Assembly (NCBI GenBank): GCA_963576725.1
Contig: OY755247.1
Location: 12,466,534 to 12,530,533 of the forward strand
Reading direction: 5' to 3'
DNA: 64,000 nucleotides
Origin: Azorinus chamasolen
Lineage: Eukaryota; Mollusca; Bivalvia; Cardiida; Solecurtidae
Shown here: positions 42,301 to 51,531 of the stretch, one piece after another
Position numbering within the stretch: the first letter of the stretch is position 1
Layout of the letters: each line of letters begins with the position of its first letter
Notes under the pieces: generated by a model
What the model was told of the DNA's origin: nothing
Seen by the model: the letters and a program-made list of their open reading frames with translations, nothing else
Databases searched by the model: none
Position numbers and translations under genes: made by a program

Positions 42301-42565
42301 TTTTGTAATGATATATCACGGATTCATATCTGGACCTCTGAGACGTATGTTTCAACTTACGATAACTTCTGTCGTATGAAATAGCCTCACTTATTGCACG
42401 CTTAAATATGCGATGAGTTCGGCCATGTTAGTAGTAGCAAACTACAGTTATAGTCGTAAGACTGGTCCAAGGATTATCATTAAGTACAGTAAAAATAATA
42501 CAGAAGTTTGAAGGCAGGACAGTTGAAAATGACACATAACAATGCACAGCAACACCAGAGTCTCG

Positions 42566-42793
42566 TTAAGCCATTACCTCATAGGCTATATTTAGATACA
42601 ACCTCTTTGAATAAATCTACCGAAAAGGAGCATTAACTAGAGAAAAGGAAATTTTAGAATTGTGTAGTTTGAAACCATTGTGATAAATAGAGCATTTGCT
42701 CCTATAGGAGCAAATGCTCTATTTATCACAATGGTTTCACAAAGTGACTTTTATAGAGTCGTCAAAAATCGTCAATAAGAGTGAACAGGTTAA
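42566..42793 (+). mobile_element. family B MITE, perfect palindrome
   Basis: TTAAGCCATTACCTCATAGG to GTGAACAGG-TTAA. The 68-bp palindrome at 42671-42738 is perfect: GAAACCATTGTGATAAATAG to apex GCTCCTATAGGAGC and back. Confidence 0.93.
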
Positions 42794-42799
42794 TACGGC

Positions 42800-43035
42800 C
42801 GCTAAAAAGACGTATAATTCATTTTAAGCAGATGGTAGTTTAATGTAGGACAAAGGTTATGCAGGAAATTCCTATAGGAGTTTTCTGATTATCTTTATAA
42901 TGGCATATGCACACGACAGATTCTTCCATGATAGCCACAGTTGAATCAGATCTATATAATTCCATAAGCAAAACGCTTTCACGGGAGCCGCCCGATCTGG
43001 ATTTCCATGTTTGCAAAGACGTAAAAGCGACATAT
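42800..43035. mobile_element. fused E and A fragments
   Basis: GGTAGTTTAATGTAGGAC and TATGCAGGAAATTCC are E arm; then TTATAATGGCATATGCACAC and TAAGCAAAACGCTTTCACGG are A. Confidence 0.65.
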
Positions 43036-43039
43036 TGTT

Positions 43040-43380
43040 TTTGTGTGCGGTCTCCGTCTGCATATCCGTCTGTCTGTCCGTCCGTCCGTCCGTCCGTAGT
43101 ACAATACGTAGTTGTGCAAATCTTATTCCCGTTCCGGTTTATTGATTTTCTGCAGAGTTATTGGACTTTGATTGTTTTACATTGAATCTTTGGTCGGATT
43201 GTCATGAAACTTCATAGGATTGATCAGCATACCTAGTTGTGCCTGTCTTTGTCCTGTCTCGGTTCGATGATTGTCTGCAGAGTTATGGGACTTTGATTTT
43301 TTTACATGGAAAATTTTGTCCGCGCTGGGGGGAAGACATCAGTTTTTGTATCAAAAACAATTCTAGTTCTTGTTATTCAC
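43040..43380. repeat. (CCGT)n tract with ~115-bp imperfect duplication
   Basis: CTGTCTGTCCGTCCGTCCG microsatellite, then CTGCAGAGTTATTGGACTTT and CTGCAGAGTTATGGGACTTT as parts of two tandem units, ending GTATCAAAAACAATTCTAG. It resembles mobile-element DNA common in mollusc genomes; not classified. Confidence 0.6.
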
Positions 43381-43666
43381 GGTAACTCACGCATGTGAAG
43401 CATTTGACAGATAAAACTTCTTTCGTGATCAGTGGTTACCCATGCCAACGTATATTTACGTGCATTTTGACATATACATGTACATAGCTATTTTGCTGCT
43501 GTATAAAGTTGATGATTAAAATCAATAGATTACCTGTCTGCCTATTAGCATCAGATCCACTTGTAAATTATTATGATATCGCTATTGAATTATGCATGAC
43601 ATGATTAGTTTACCTAAAGTTCCAGAGAGGATGGGGTAAATTAAATCATGTTCAATGATAGCTTTT

Positions 43667-43805
43667 TTTCTCCACCAAACCGTATACTATGACCACTCTT
43701 TAGAATCGTCTCTTCGAGATGATTCTAAAGAGTAGTCACAGTATAGGATTCGGTGGAGAAATTACAATTTTAGTATTTGAGAACGCACCTTTATCTGTAG
43801 CTCTG
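43667..43805. mobile_element. family F MITE, left end cut at the palindrome
   Basis: The palindrome begins abruptly (TTTCTCCACCAAACCG), centre GTCTCTTCGAGAT; the right end TTTATCTGTAGCTCTG is intact. Confidence 0.82.
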
Positions 43806-44268
43806 TTTACCGTAGTTCATTAAATATATTGTCTGTTCATTTCTCATATAAATCAGTCAATACCGAAAGTTGTACATATTTTTATATCATTTTAATGTGT
43901 ATCCTTTTTTTATTCTATTTTTTTTTCATAAATTCCAACCACATATTATACACATATTTATCCTATATTTGCTATATAGTCTATATAAATTCTATACATA
44001 AGATTTGAAACAGTTTCAGCTATAGATGAAAGATAGAATATCTAGGGAGATATATTTTAGACGTTTTAGAGACAGTTAAGGGGTTATTAGAGAAACAAGT
44101 GGGTCGGTTAGAGAAACAAGTGGGTCGGTATGGATTTGGGTGTTATATTATTTAAAATACTTTTGGAAAGACTCGCCAGTTTAAAAAAGTTTCAACATTT
44201 CAATTTATAATTGTCCAATTTATCATGGTTTAGGGTAAATTGTGTTTCTATTAAACGCGCTAAACTCT

Positions 44269-44500
44269 TTACTCCATAAATACGTCTTTCTGTACCTTTG
44301 CAAACAGAATAGACCCGGATGAGACGACTTCTGAAGGAGCCGCTTGACCAGGGTCTGCCCTGTTTGCTTACGATGTGATACAGATGTGATTTCACAGTTT
44401 CTGTCATGGCCAAGTTAGTTGTGTCCATGTGCCTTTATAATAATTAATCTAATTAAATGATAGCATTTCTTACATACATATTCATGGAGTAAAGGGTAAA
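44269..44500 (+). mobile_element. family A MITE
   Basis: CTAAACTCTTTACTCCATAA start; palindrome 44302-44368 with GACCCGGATGAGACG / CCAGGGTCTGCCCTG; end CATGGAGTAAAGGG-TAAA. Confidence 0.83.
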
Positions 44501-44660
44501 TGGAGTAATGTTCCAGAGACGGTGTCATTTTTCTTTGTTTCAGGTATTAATACAATATTTTGTATAAATGATGGTATAATTAATTACTTGAACATTCTAG
44601 TCATTGGCTAAATCTCCAATATAAATTCATGTGTAAAGGTAACCTCTATATGCTTCTCAT

Positions 44661-44870
44661 TTAACCAATTCCCTCAAACGCTATTTTTAGACAAACTCTT
44701 TGAATTAAACTACCGAAAAGGTGCATATACTAGCAAGAAAGGTAAACTTTAGAATTTTGTGATTTTGAAACCATTGCTTCACAGGAGCAAATGCTCTATT
44801 TATTACAATGGTTTCCAAGCGTGACTTTTACAAAGGAGTCAAAAATCGTCAATGTGGGGGAATGGGATAA
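44661..44870 (+). mobile_element. family B MITE, left palindrome arm shortened
   Basis: TTAACCAATTCCCTC to GGGGGAATGGGA-TAA. It jumps from AACCATTGCTTC to ACAGGAGCAAATGC. Confidence 0.82.
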
Positions 44871-45769
44871 GACCAAACATACAATCCTAACACAGAAATG
44901 TTTCTACATTTATGTAGCAAAAACATATATATTTGTTTTAATCATTTGAATGAAACAGTATTTTACGTATAATTCGCATTTTGTGGTCTGTACATACCTT
45001 TCAATGATTACTCCCGCCCCTGAATGGATTTTCCATTTCGGTTGTACTTTGATCAAGGTTCTGATTTGGGTTGAAAATTATATAACGGGTTGCTGCTTTG
45101 TTTGTTGCAAGACATTTGGAGAACATAGTGTTCATGTTATTAGTTAAATGTTATCCTTGTTTTATGGTATTTCCTGGGTTTTTAATATACTCGTTAATAG
45201 TTGATTGTATTTCTTGCAATCATTTTTCGGTAAATGGAAGATAGTTGAAAAAACTTCATGTTAGAAAATCTACCATAAGGGAAAGCCTATATTTTCTCTA
45301 AATATGTGTCCATTGTCAATGCATGTTTTTAATCAACTTTTTATGGGTAATTTTCCAAAATCTGTTCGCATCCCGACTACCTACCCCATCCCTTTGTTTA
45401 TCCGAATTTCTCAAGTATATGTCTTTCCATGTACATGTAGCTGAAGTGTTTGTATCAAATAACCAATAACCGTTTAATCTAATTAGCATTATAAGAAGAA
45501 CTAAAGTCATGTATATCTTGATTTTTTAATCTGCAATGTTCATATGTTTGGTCAGATTTGTTCTTTAATTCTATCACGTTTGTTGTTTCAGATAATTTTT
45601 ACAGTTCAACTTGGTGATAGTTTGTTCTGGTGGGCACGGCAAGACTGAATGTGGAAAAATAAGTTTGAACAGAGTAGACTTTTTGATAACAGTGATTTTA
45701 TAGTTTTCTGCATCATCAGGTTTTCTAATATTAGGAGGCAAAAATCATTTGATGACTCTTGAGTATCTC
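44871..45769. other. no repeat recognised; possible coding remnants on minus strand
   Basis: A 64-codon minus frame at 45316-45510 (TWKDIYLRNSDKQRD) is not recognised. No splice-site case can be made. Confidence 0.3.
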
Positions 45770-46574
45770 TCATTTCATATAGTTTTCTATGAAACGCTCA
45801 CCACTTGTTTCTGTTTGGTCAATAGTGATTGAGCCATGTATATTAAGTTGGCTGATTAATTTTCGTTCAACACATTTCCACTCCAAATCTAGATGATTTT
45901 CATTAACCCATTCCCTCATATTGACGACTTTTGACGACTCTGTAACAGTCATTTTGTGAAACCATTGTGATAAATAGAGCATTTGCTCCTATAGGAGCAA
46001 ATGCTCTATTTATCACAATGGTTTCAAACTACACAAATCTAAAATTTTCCTTTTCTCTGGTTAATGCTCCTTTTCGGTAGATTTATTCAAAGAGGTTGGA
46101 TCTAGAAATAGCCTATGAGGGAATTGGTTAAGCGCCACGGCTTCAGCTTTATGATGTTACAAGCATACTGTTTATTATGTGTTTTAGAATATTAGTTCTT
46201 GCTACTTCGAGAGATTTTATTTTTAGCTCTTTTGTTTGTGTTTCGGCTGATGACACCTTAGCTTTTCTTCTAATCCTACATATATTTATGTATGTTTCTT
46301 TCTCTTTGATTTTTTTTGTCTTTTTTACTGTTGAGTATTTTATATTTTCATTTCTTATACATATTTTTATTATTTCCCGTGGAGAATTCGGATTGCTGTT
46401 CTTATAAAATTCTGCTATGGTATTTGTATTTCTTCTAATGATGGTCTGGCATTGTTCTTCCATCAATCTGCTATTGTTTAATTTAAAAACAAACAAACTC
46501 ATGGACCCTTCAATACCATGGTCAAAACTATGGTAACAGTACCGTAGTCTCTTTTGTAGATAACCTTTATACAT
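45770..46574 (-). pseudogene. unidentified coding-like remnant interrupted by a B MITE
   Basis: The frame 46574-46149 (141 codons, Lys/Ile/Thr-rich, including RRKAKVSSAETQTKELKIK) ends at a TAA. Two bases out of phase, KAEAVALN runs to the TTAA at 46128-46131; beyond the B element (45903-46131) the frame resumes as ENHLDLEWKCVERK and ends IENYMK-stop at ~45770. The amino acid character suggests true former coding sequence. I do not recognise the protein; it could be a host gene piece or a transposon gene. If the reading is right, it has one frameshift plus the insertion. Confidence 0.35.
45903..46131 (-). mobile_element. family B MITE, perfect palindrome
   Basis: TTAACCCATTCCCTCATATT to ATGAGGGAATTGG-TTAA, 229 bp. 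Perfect 68-bp palindrome at 45958-46025. Confidence 0.93.
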
Positions 46575-46591
46575 GTATCACTTTTCTCTGT

Positions 46592-46753
46592 ATGGTCTGC
46601 TCTGTTTGCTTATGGAATTATATAGATGCGATTCTATAGTTTCTGCCAATGTAAAAATATCATTTGTTTATGTACCATTATACAAATTGAATTGATAAAT
46701 ATTCACAATGTCATTATTCCTACATAAATATTGAACATGTAAAGAGTTTAAGT
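46592..46753 (+). mobile_element. half family A element (long-flank half)
   Basis: It begins inside the right arm (GGTCTGCTCTGTTTGC) and runs through the A long flank to GTAAAGAG-TTTAA. The other half is missing. Confidence 0.75.
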
Positions 46754-46844
46754 AAATAAAGAAATTAATATTGCATGTTGCTTTCAACGACCGATGTATA
46801 TATAAAAATACAGTTATTTATGTTATGTTACAGTTATGTACGTT

Positions 46845-46935
46845 TTAACCCTTTCCTCCATAAAAACGCCTTTCTACGCCTCTGTAAAAATTACCTGTTG
46901 AAACCATTGTGATAAATAGAGCATTTGCTCCTATA
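46845..46935 (-). mobile_element. half family B element ending at the palindrome apex
   Basis: TTAACCCTTTCCTCCATAAA, ACGCCTTTCTACGCC, one full arm to GCTCCTAT, then unrelated/E-like sequence (CTTGCATTAAGTTACCACC) to ~46980. Confidence 0.8.
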
Positions 46936-46984
46936 TCTACATAGGTTTCGTCTTGCATTAAGTTACCACCAGTCTGAAAAGCAT

Positions 46985-48095
46985 TGAGACTGGTTAGACA
47001 TCGTATAGTTATAGAAATGCACTATTTGTTTATGTCGTGTCAGACGTTGCAAAATTCTAGAACTATATATTTGTGTGATAAAATTGCATACATGTGTTTT
47101 ATTAAGTTATTTTTATATTGTAGAAGACGTATATATATATTTCTATAATTCTATATGGATAAAATTGCATATATGTGTTCTTTCAAATCATTTTTATATA
47201 ATGAAAGACGTATGTATTGTATAATTTATATGTATATTATAAAATGTCATATACATATTACAATATTTCATGTGTATGATATAAATACTTTAATGGTTAA
47301 CACTGATGTATGAATTGTATGTAGTTTATCTTTATTATAAGAATTAGCATTCATGTTGTTAACGATCATATATATGTAGTATAGTTAGTAAATTTATGTT
47401 CGATCTTGACCATGTCATTTCTATTATTGCATCTTGAGATATGTTTACAACATTGGTAACAAGGGATTTGTTTTGTAAAATTTAAGATGACGGACCTCAC
47501 ACAAAGTACATGTCATTTCATATCATGAACATTTCTTGGTTGTAATATGTTAATCCTAGACTGTACCGTTCGGTGAAACTCGTCATCACACATGTTGCAA
47601 ACATATCCCAAGATGCAATTGTAGAGCACACATGGTTGTCAAGATCGAACATACATGAACTAGATGCGGTTGCGTCTTGTATGTGGCTTTGCCTGCTTGA
47701 CTTTACTACCTTTCCATATACAACATATATATAATCGTTTACAACATAAATACTGGGCTTATCAATATAAATAAACGATATGGAACACAAGTACGTTAAT
47801 ATGTACTATAAGTATTTATACATATGCAAGTTTGAAATATATATACGACATTTTATATTATGCATAGCATTTGTTTACAATATGAACACGTTCTTTACAC
47901 CATATCTATTGAATTCTACAATATAATTATAACTATAGAACACACACATGCCACGTTATTACATAGTTATACGGGTATTGGATTTTGCAACGTGTGACAC
48001 GCCATACTTATTAATGTATCTGTTTGAAATAAAATATTGTTTTCAATAAAGGTGTAACGATTGGTCGATGTAGTAGCATAATATTGTTGTAAATA
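46985..48095. other. AT-rich DNA; small Penelope terminal fragment
   Basis: GATGCGGTTGCGTCTTGTATG through GCCTGCTTGACTTTACTACC at ~47662-47716 matches the outer end of the repeat ending at 22239. TATA-rich low-complexity sequence surrounds it. No gene recognised. Confidence 0.6.
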
Positions 48096-48299
48096 CAGTA
48101 AAATCTCGATTATTCGAATTTTCGTTATAAACGAATTTAGACCCTTTTAGGCAGGTGGCTGCTTAATGCATGATGAAAGTCATGCAGAAAGCTCCTAGAG
48201 GAGCTTTCTGCATGACTTTCACCATGCATTAAGCTGCCACCTGTCTTAAAGATCGATGATAATACGTATTTTAGTGTTCGGATAATCGAGGTTTTACTG
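48096..48299. mobile_element. family E'' MITE, intact
   Basis: CAGTAAAATCTCGATTATTC left end, GATAATCGAGGTTTTACTG right end, TA flanks. Palindrome GGCAGGTGGCTGCTTAATGC with apex CTCCTAGAGGAG. The ends strongly resemble pogo/Tigger-type termini. Confidence 0.93.
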
Positions 48300-48335
48300 T
48301 ATATATCCCTTTTAATGCTGGAAATTAGCATTCGC

Positions 48336-48395
48336 TAACAGTACAGACCCAGATCAGAGGGTTCCTAGAGGAGCCCTCCGACCAGTGTTTGTCAT
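48336..48395. mobile_element. family N palindrome remnant
   Basis: AACAGTACAGACCCAGATC, apex TTCCTAGAGGAGCCC, then CCGACCAGTGTTTG. Confidence 0.55.
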
Positions 48396-48430
48396 TCAAA
48401 GACACACCATAATCGTTATAAAGAGACCCC

Positions 48431-48600
48431 CGAGCAACGGATAAAACTGTGCGTATGTACCCATATACTAAAGTTGTCGGTTCCAAACAAACCCTATGTT
48501 CTTACCACTCTTTAGAATCGTCACAACACTGGGTTTGGTGGATAGAAAAAAGGTTATTCTTGAAAATATATTAATTTATGCATCTTATCTGGGGGATCTG
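48431..48600. mobile_element. family F MITE, palindrome centre lost
   Basis: CAACGGATAAAACTGTGCG left end, CTTATCTGGGGGATCTG right end. ACCACTCTTTAGAATCGTC is followed directly by ACAACACTGGGTTTGG. Confidence 0.78.
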
Positions 48601-48668
48601 GGGCCCTGTTTGTATTGTACAACAGCGCTGACTCATGTCATCCCCCGTGGTTAATCGTTATGGTATTA

Positions 48669-48780
48669 TTAACCTTAAAGTGCTAAGTTTGGCACGAGTG
48701 ACATTTTCAGTTTGGGTTCGAATGAGACGCCGAAAAATCTCGGCGTCTCATCATAATCCATGCTGTTTAACCCTTTCGCT
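48669..48780 (+). mobile_element. C-like TTAA element
   Basis: TTAACCTTAAAGTGCTAAG start, palindrome CAGTTTGGGTTCGAATGAG / CTCATCATAATCCATGCTG with centre AAAAATCTCGG. It abuts the next C element at TTAA 48777-48780. Confidence 0.65.
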
Positions 48781-48986
48781 GCGAAACTCTGTCGTCTGCT
48801 AACATTGTCGCCTGCTACAAAATTTTCATTTTTTATTTTCTTCATTTTTGTTTCAAAAAAATAGTAACAGTAACAAACAGTTTGGATCCTGATGCGACGC
48901 CGAGTTACTCGGCGTCTCATCTGGATCCAAACTGTTTGCGTTTGCATAGGTAATCACAGATCCGGCATTGGCAGCGAAAGGGTTAA
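48777..48986 (+). mobile_element. family C MITE, intact reference copy
   Basis: TTAACCCTTTCGCTGCG to GGCAGCGAAAGGG-TTAA, 210 bp. Palindrome 48875-48937: GGATCCTGATG on the long-flank arm, CATCTGGATCC on the short-flank arm, apex CGAGTTACTCG. Confidence 0.92.
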
Positions 48987-49089
48987 TACTCGTTCAGGTC
49001 AGTAAGTTGCACCAAAATCTTGTACAAATCAAAGGTGAGTAAACATTTGTAGTTAAAATGGTAATAGACAAAATATCATTAACTCATAG

Positions 49090-49270
49090 CCAGATTCTAT
49101 TAAACATTTTACTTGAGTGTGAGTTCATTTCAAGCATCTGAGTGGTCAGATTTTGAGTGAAACTCAGATATTTGTAAACTCAATATCTGCTCGGTAACAA
49201 ACAATGTAGATCCAGATCGGACACCGCAGAGGTATTGCATTTTATCAACAGCTACTCTGTTTGAAGATGT
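49090..49270. mobile_element. degenerate hairpin-element remnants
   Basis: CATCTGAGTGGTCAGATTTT resembles G internal blocks; AACAAACAATGTAGATCCAG and CTACTCTGTTTGAAG resemble C/A arms. Confidence 0.45.
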
Positions 49271-49334
49271 GCCAGTTTCAATTACCCTGTGACGACAGCT
49301 AATCAAATAGTTGTCAAAGTGCAAATTGTTTTAA

Positions 49335-49533
49335 CAGAGCTACAAATAAAAGTGCCTACCCAAATAAATAAATCGTTGTTTCTCCACCAAAGCCTATACT
49401 CTGACCACTCTTTAGAATCGTCTCTTTGAGAGTGAGACGATTCTAAAGAGTGGTCACAGTATAGGGTTTGGTAGAGAACAAAATGAGCTTTTCTTGAAAA
49501 TGTTTACGTTTATGTATCTTATCTGGAGCGTTG
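49335..49533. mobile_element. family F MITE
   Basis: CAGAGCTACAAATAAAAGTG left end, CTTATCTGGAGCG right end. Palindrome ~49379-49477, centre CTCTTTGAGAGTGAGACG. Confidence 0.88.
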
Positions 49534-49633
49534 TTTGAAAGTTGATATTTCTGTAATATTGTTTACAGACAGCGTTGACGGCTTGCTCGATAAAGCGTTC
49601 GTTTGATGTTCAGTGCGTTACATCGTTTACGCG

Positions 49634-50059
49634 CAATAGAACCTGTCTTAACCCATTCCCTCATATGCTATTTTTGGACCCAACCTCTTTGAATAAATCT
49701 ACCGAAAAGGAGCATTAACTAGAGAAAAGGAAAATTTTAGAATTGTGTAGTTTGAAACCATTGTGATAAATAGGGCATTTGCTCCTATAGGAGCAAAGGC
49801 TCTGTTTATCACAATAGTTTCACAAAGTGGTTTCTACAGAGTCGTCAAAAGTCGTCAATATAATGGAATGGGTTAAGCGGTCTTCCAAAAAGAGATCTAA
49901 TTGTATGTCTTTAAGTAGCTTAATGCAGGTCAAAAATAATGCAGGAAGCTCCTATAGGAGCCTGCAGCATTACCTGCCCTGCATTAAGAAACGACCGACT
50001 TTTTATGACTCCTATTTTCATTGAATGATTGATTGATCGCTTAAAACATGGATCTGCCG
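49634..50059. mobile_element. family E MITE containing a B element in its TIR
   Basis: CAATAGAACCTGTC-TTAA, then B, then TTAA-GCGGTC and the E palindrome (GCAGGAAGCTCCTATAGGAG), ending GGATCTGCCG. Removing B and one TTAA restores the usual E terminus. Confidence 0.9.
49648..49876 (+). mobile_element. family B MITE in E, TTAA duplicated
   Basis: TTAACCCATTCCCTCATATG to ATGGAATGGG-TTAA, 229 bp. Palindrome with three substitutions. Confidence 0.93.
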
Positions 50060-50069
50060 TAGTTATACA

Positions 50070-50180
50070 CTAATCCCATCGAAACCGGACTTTTAAGAAA
50101 GAAGAATTTAGATTTTAGACAGGTGTGTGCTCATTGCAGGACTAATGTCGTTCATGAAGCTCCTTTTACATAAAATGTTA
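50070..50180. mobile_element. family E fragment
   Basis: AAACCGGACTTTTAAG and GACAGGTGTGTGCTCATTGC, then GAAGCTCC; decayed. Confidence 0.5.
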
Positions 50181-50389
50181 AAATACCTTAACATTACCTA
50201 AATCATTTATATATATTATGCTGAAAATCGATCTTTTTTTGCAAGAAAATCGATCGAATAAACAGAGAAGAAGACAAACCTTGAGATACGAAATGCATGT
50301 CACCCTGACACTACTTCTGAAAGAAATAGCAGAGTAGTGTTTGAAATTTAAGCAGACAGCGTTTAAAGACGAACGTCACTTTTTAACCT

Positions 50390-50800
50390 TATACCTGATA
50401 AAGACACTTTTTACTTTTTTACAAATAAGACCCAGATCAGACAGTTATTGTAGGATCCGTCTTAACATGATCTCCTATGTTTGTCCATGGAATATATATC
50501 TTATGTCATGTTTTCTGTCATGGCTAAAACGTTCTGTAGTCATATTCCATTATAAAATTAACCTATTCCCTCATAATGATACCTTTTGACACCCCTGTAA
50601 AAGTCACTTTCTGAAACCATTGTGATAAATAGAGCAATTACTCCACAGGAGCAAATGCTCTATTTATCACAACGGTTTAAAAACTACACAATTCTAAAGA
50701 TTTCCTTTTCTCACGTAGACTGATTCAAAGAGGTAGGGTCTAAAAATAGGTAATAAGTTAATATCCCCATGATATCATTATGTGTAAGGTATTAAAAGGA
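50390..50800 (+). mobile_element. family A MITE containing a B element
   Basis: AAATAAGACCCAGATCAGAC arm and long flank TTATGTCATGTTTTCTGTCA to CATTATAAAA, then B, then TTAATATCCCCATGATATCA which continues the A flank. Confidence 0.8.
50558..50761 (-). mobile_element. family B MITE in A, TTAA duplicated
   Basis: TTAACCTATTCCCTCATAAT to AATAGGTAATAAG-TTAA. Palindrome has a small central loss (GCAATTACTCCACAGGAGC). Confidence 0.9.
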
Positions 50801-50884
50801 TAAACATAACATGCTATCACGTGTGGTAACACGAACTACAAGAGCGGACATTTTACACTTTTAGGTTCAGAATATGAAACATGC

Positions 50885-51075
50885 ATCCTCTACATGCTGA
50901 ATATTCAAATATGGATCCACCAACTATAATATTAACTTGATGAACCTTTCTTACGGGTGAAAACCTAGCAATGCAACTATCATGACAAATAGAGCAGACC
51001 AATATGAGACAGCTCCTCATATGGGTCTACACTATTTGCAAATGTAAATATGTTAACCAATAGCATGAGAAGGGT
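50885..51075 (+). mobile_element. family I MITE
   Basis: CATGCTGAATATTCAAA at left and AGCATGAGAAGGG at right form the ends. Palindrome ACAAATAGAGCAGACC with apex CAGCTCCTCATATG; one arm tip deleted. Confidence 0.65.
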
Positions 51076-51230
51076 AACTATCACATTACATCGTTTGACA
51101 TTTATTTGATTCCTGTACAGTTATAAACGACCAATAAATCTTCTTAGTAAACATATGATATTGCCGTGTCGTGTATCAATGTGGTAACCCGACTCGTAGA
51201 AGTGTGGTAACCTCGGTCTGGGTCTGAATG

Positions 51231-51497
51231 ATTTATCCCTTTTCTCCATGAATATTCATGTAAAAAATAATGACTACTAATTATAGTTGCTATAAACAGT
51301 GTATTATGTTTAATGAAATAAAATTGATTGAATTGATTGGGCCATGACAAAAAAATTAGAATCGTTTTACATGTATATTATGTTATATTCAGACAGAGCA
51401 GACCCTGATCAGACGGCTCATCATAGGAACCATCTGGTCTGAGTTTACTCTGTTTACAAAGTCGTTTTAAAGGGCGTATCTATAGAATAAAGAGAGG
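51231..51497 (-). mobile_element. family A MITE
   Basis: TTTATCCCTTTTCTCCATGA start, GCAGACCCTGATCAGACGG / CCATCTGGTCTGAGTTTAC arms, end GAATAAAGAGAGG. Confidence 0.82.
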
Positions 51498-51531
51498 AAA
51501 ACATAATTATTTACACACAGTGGATCATGTA

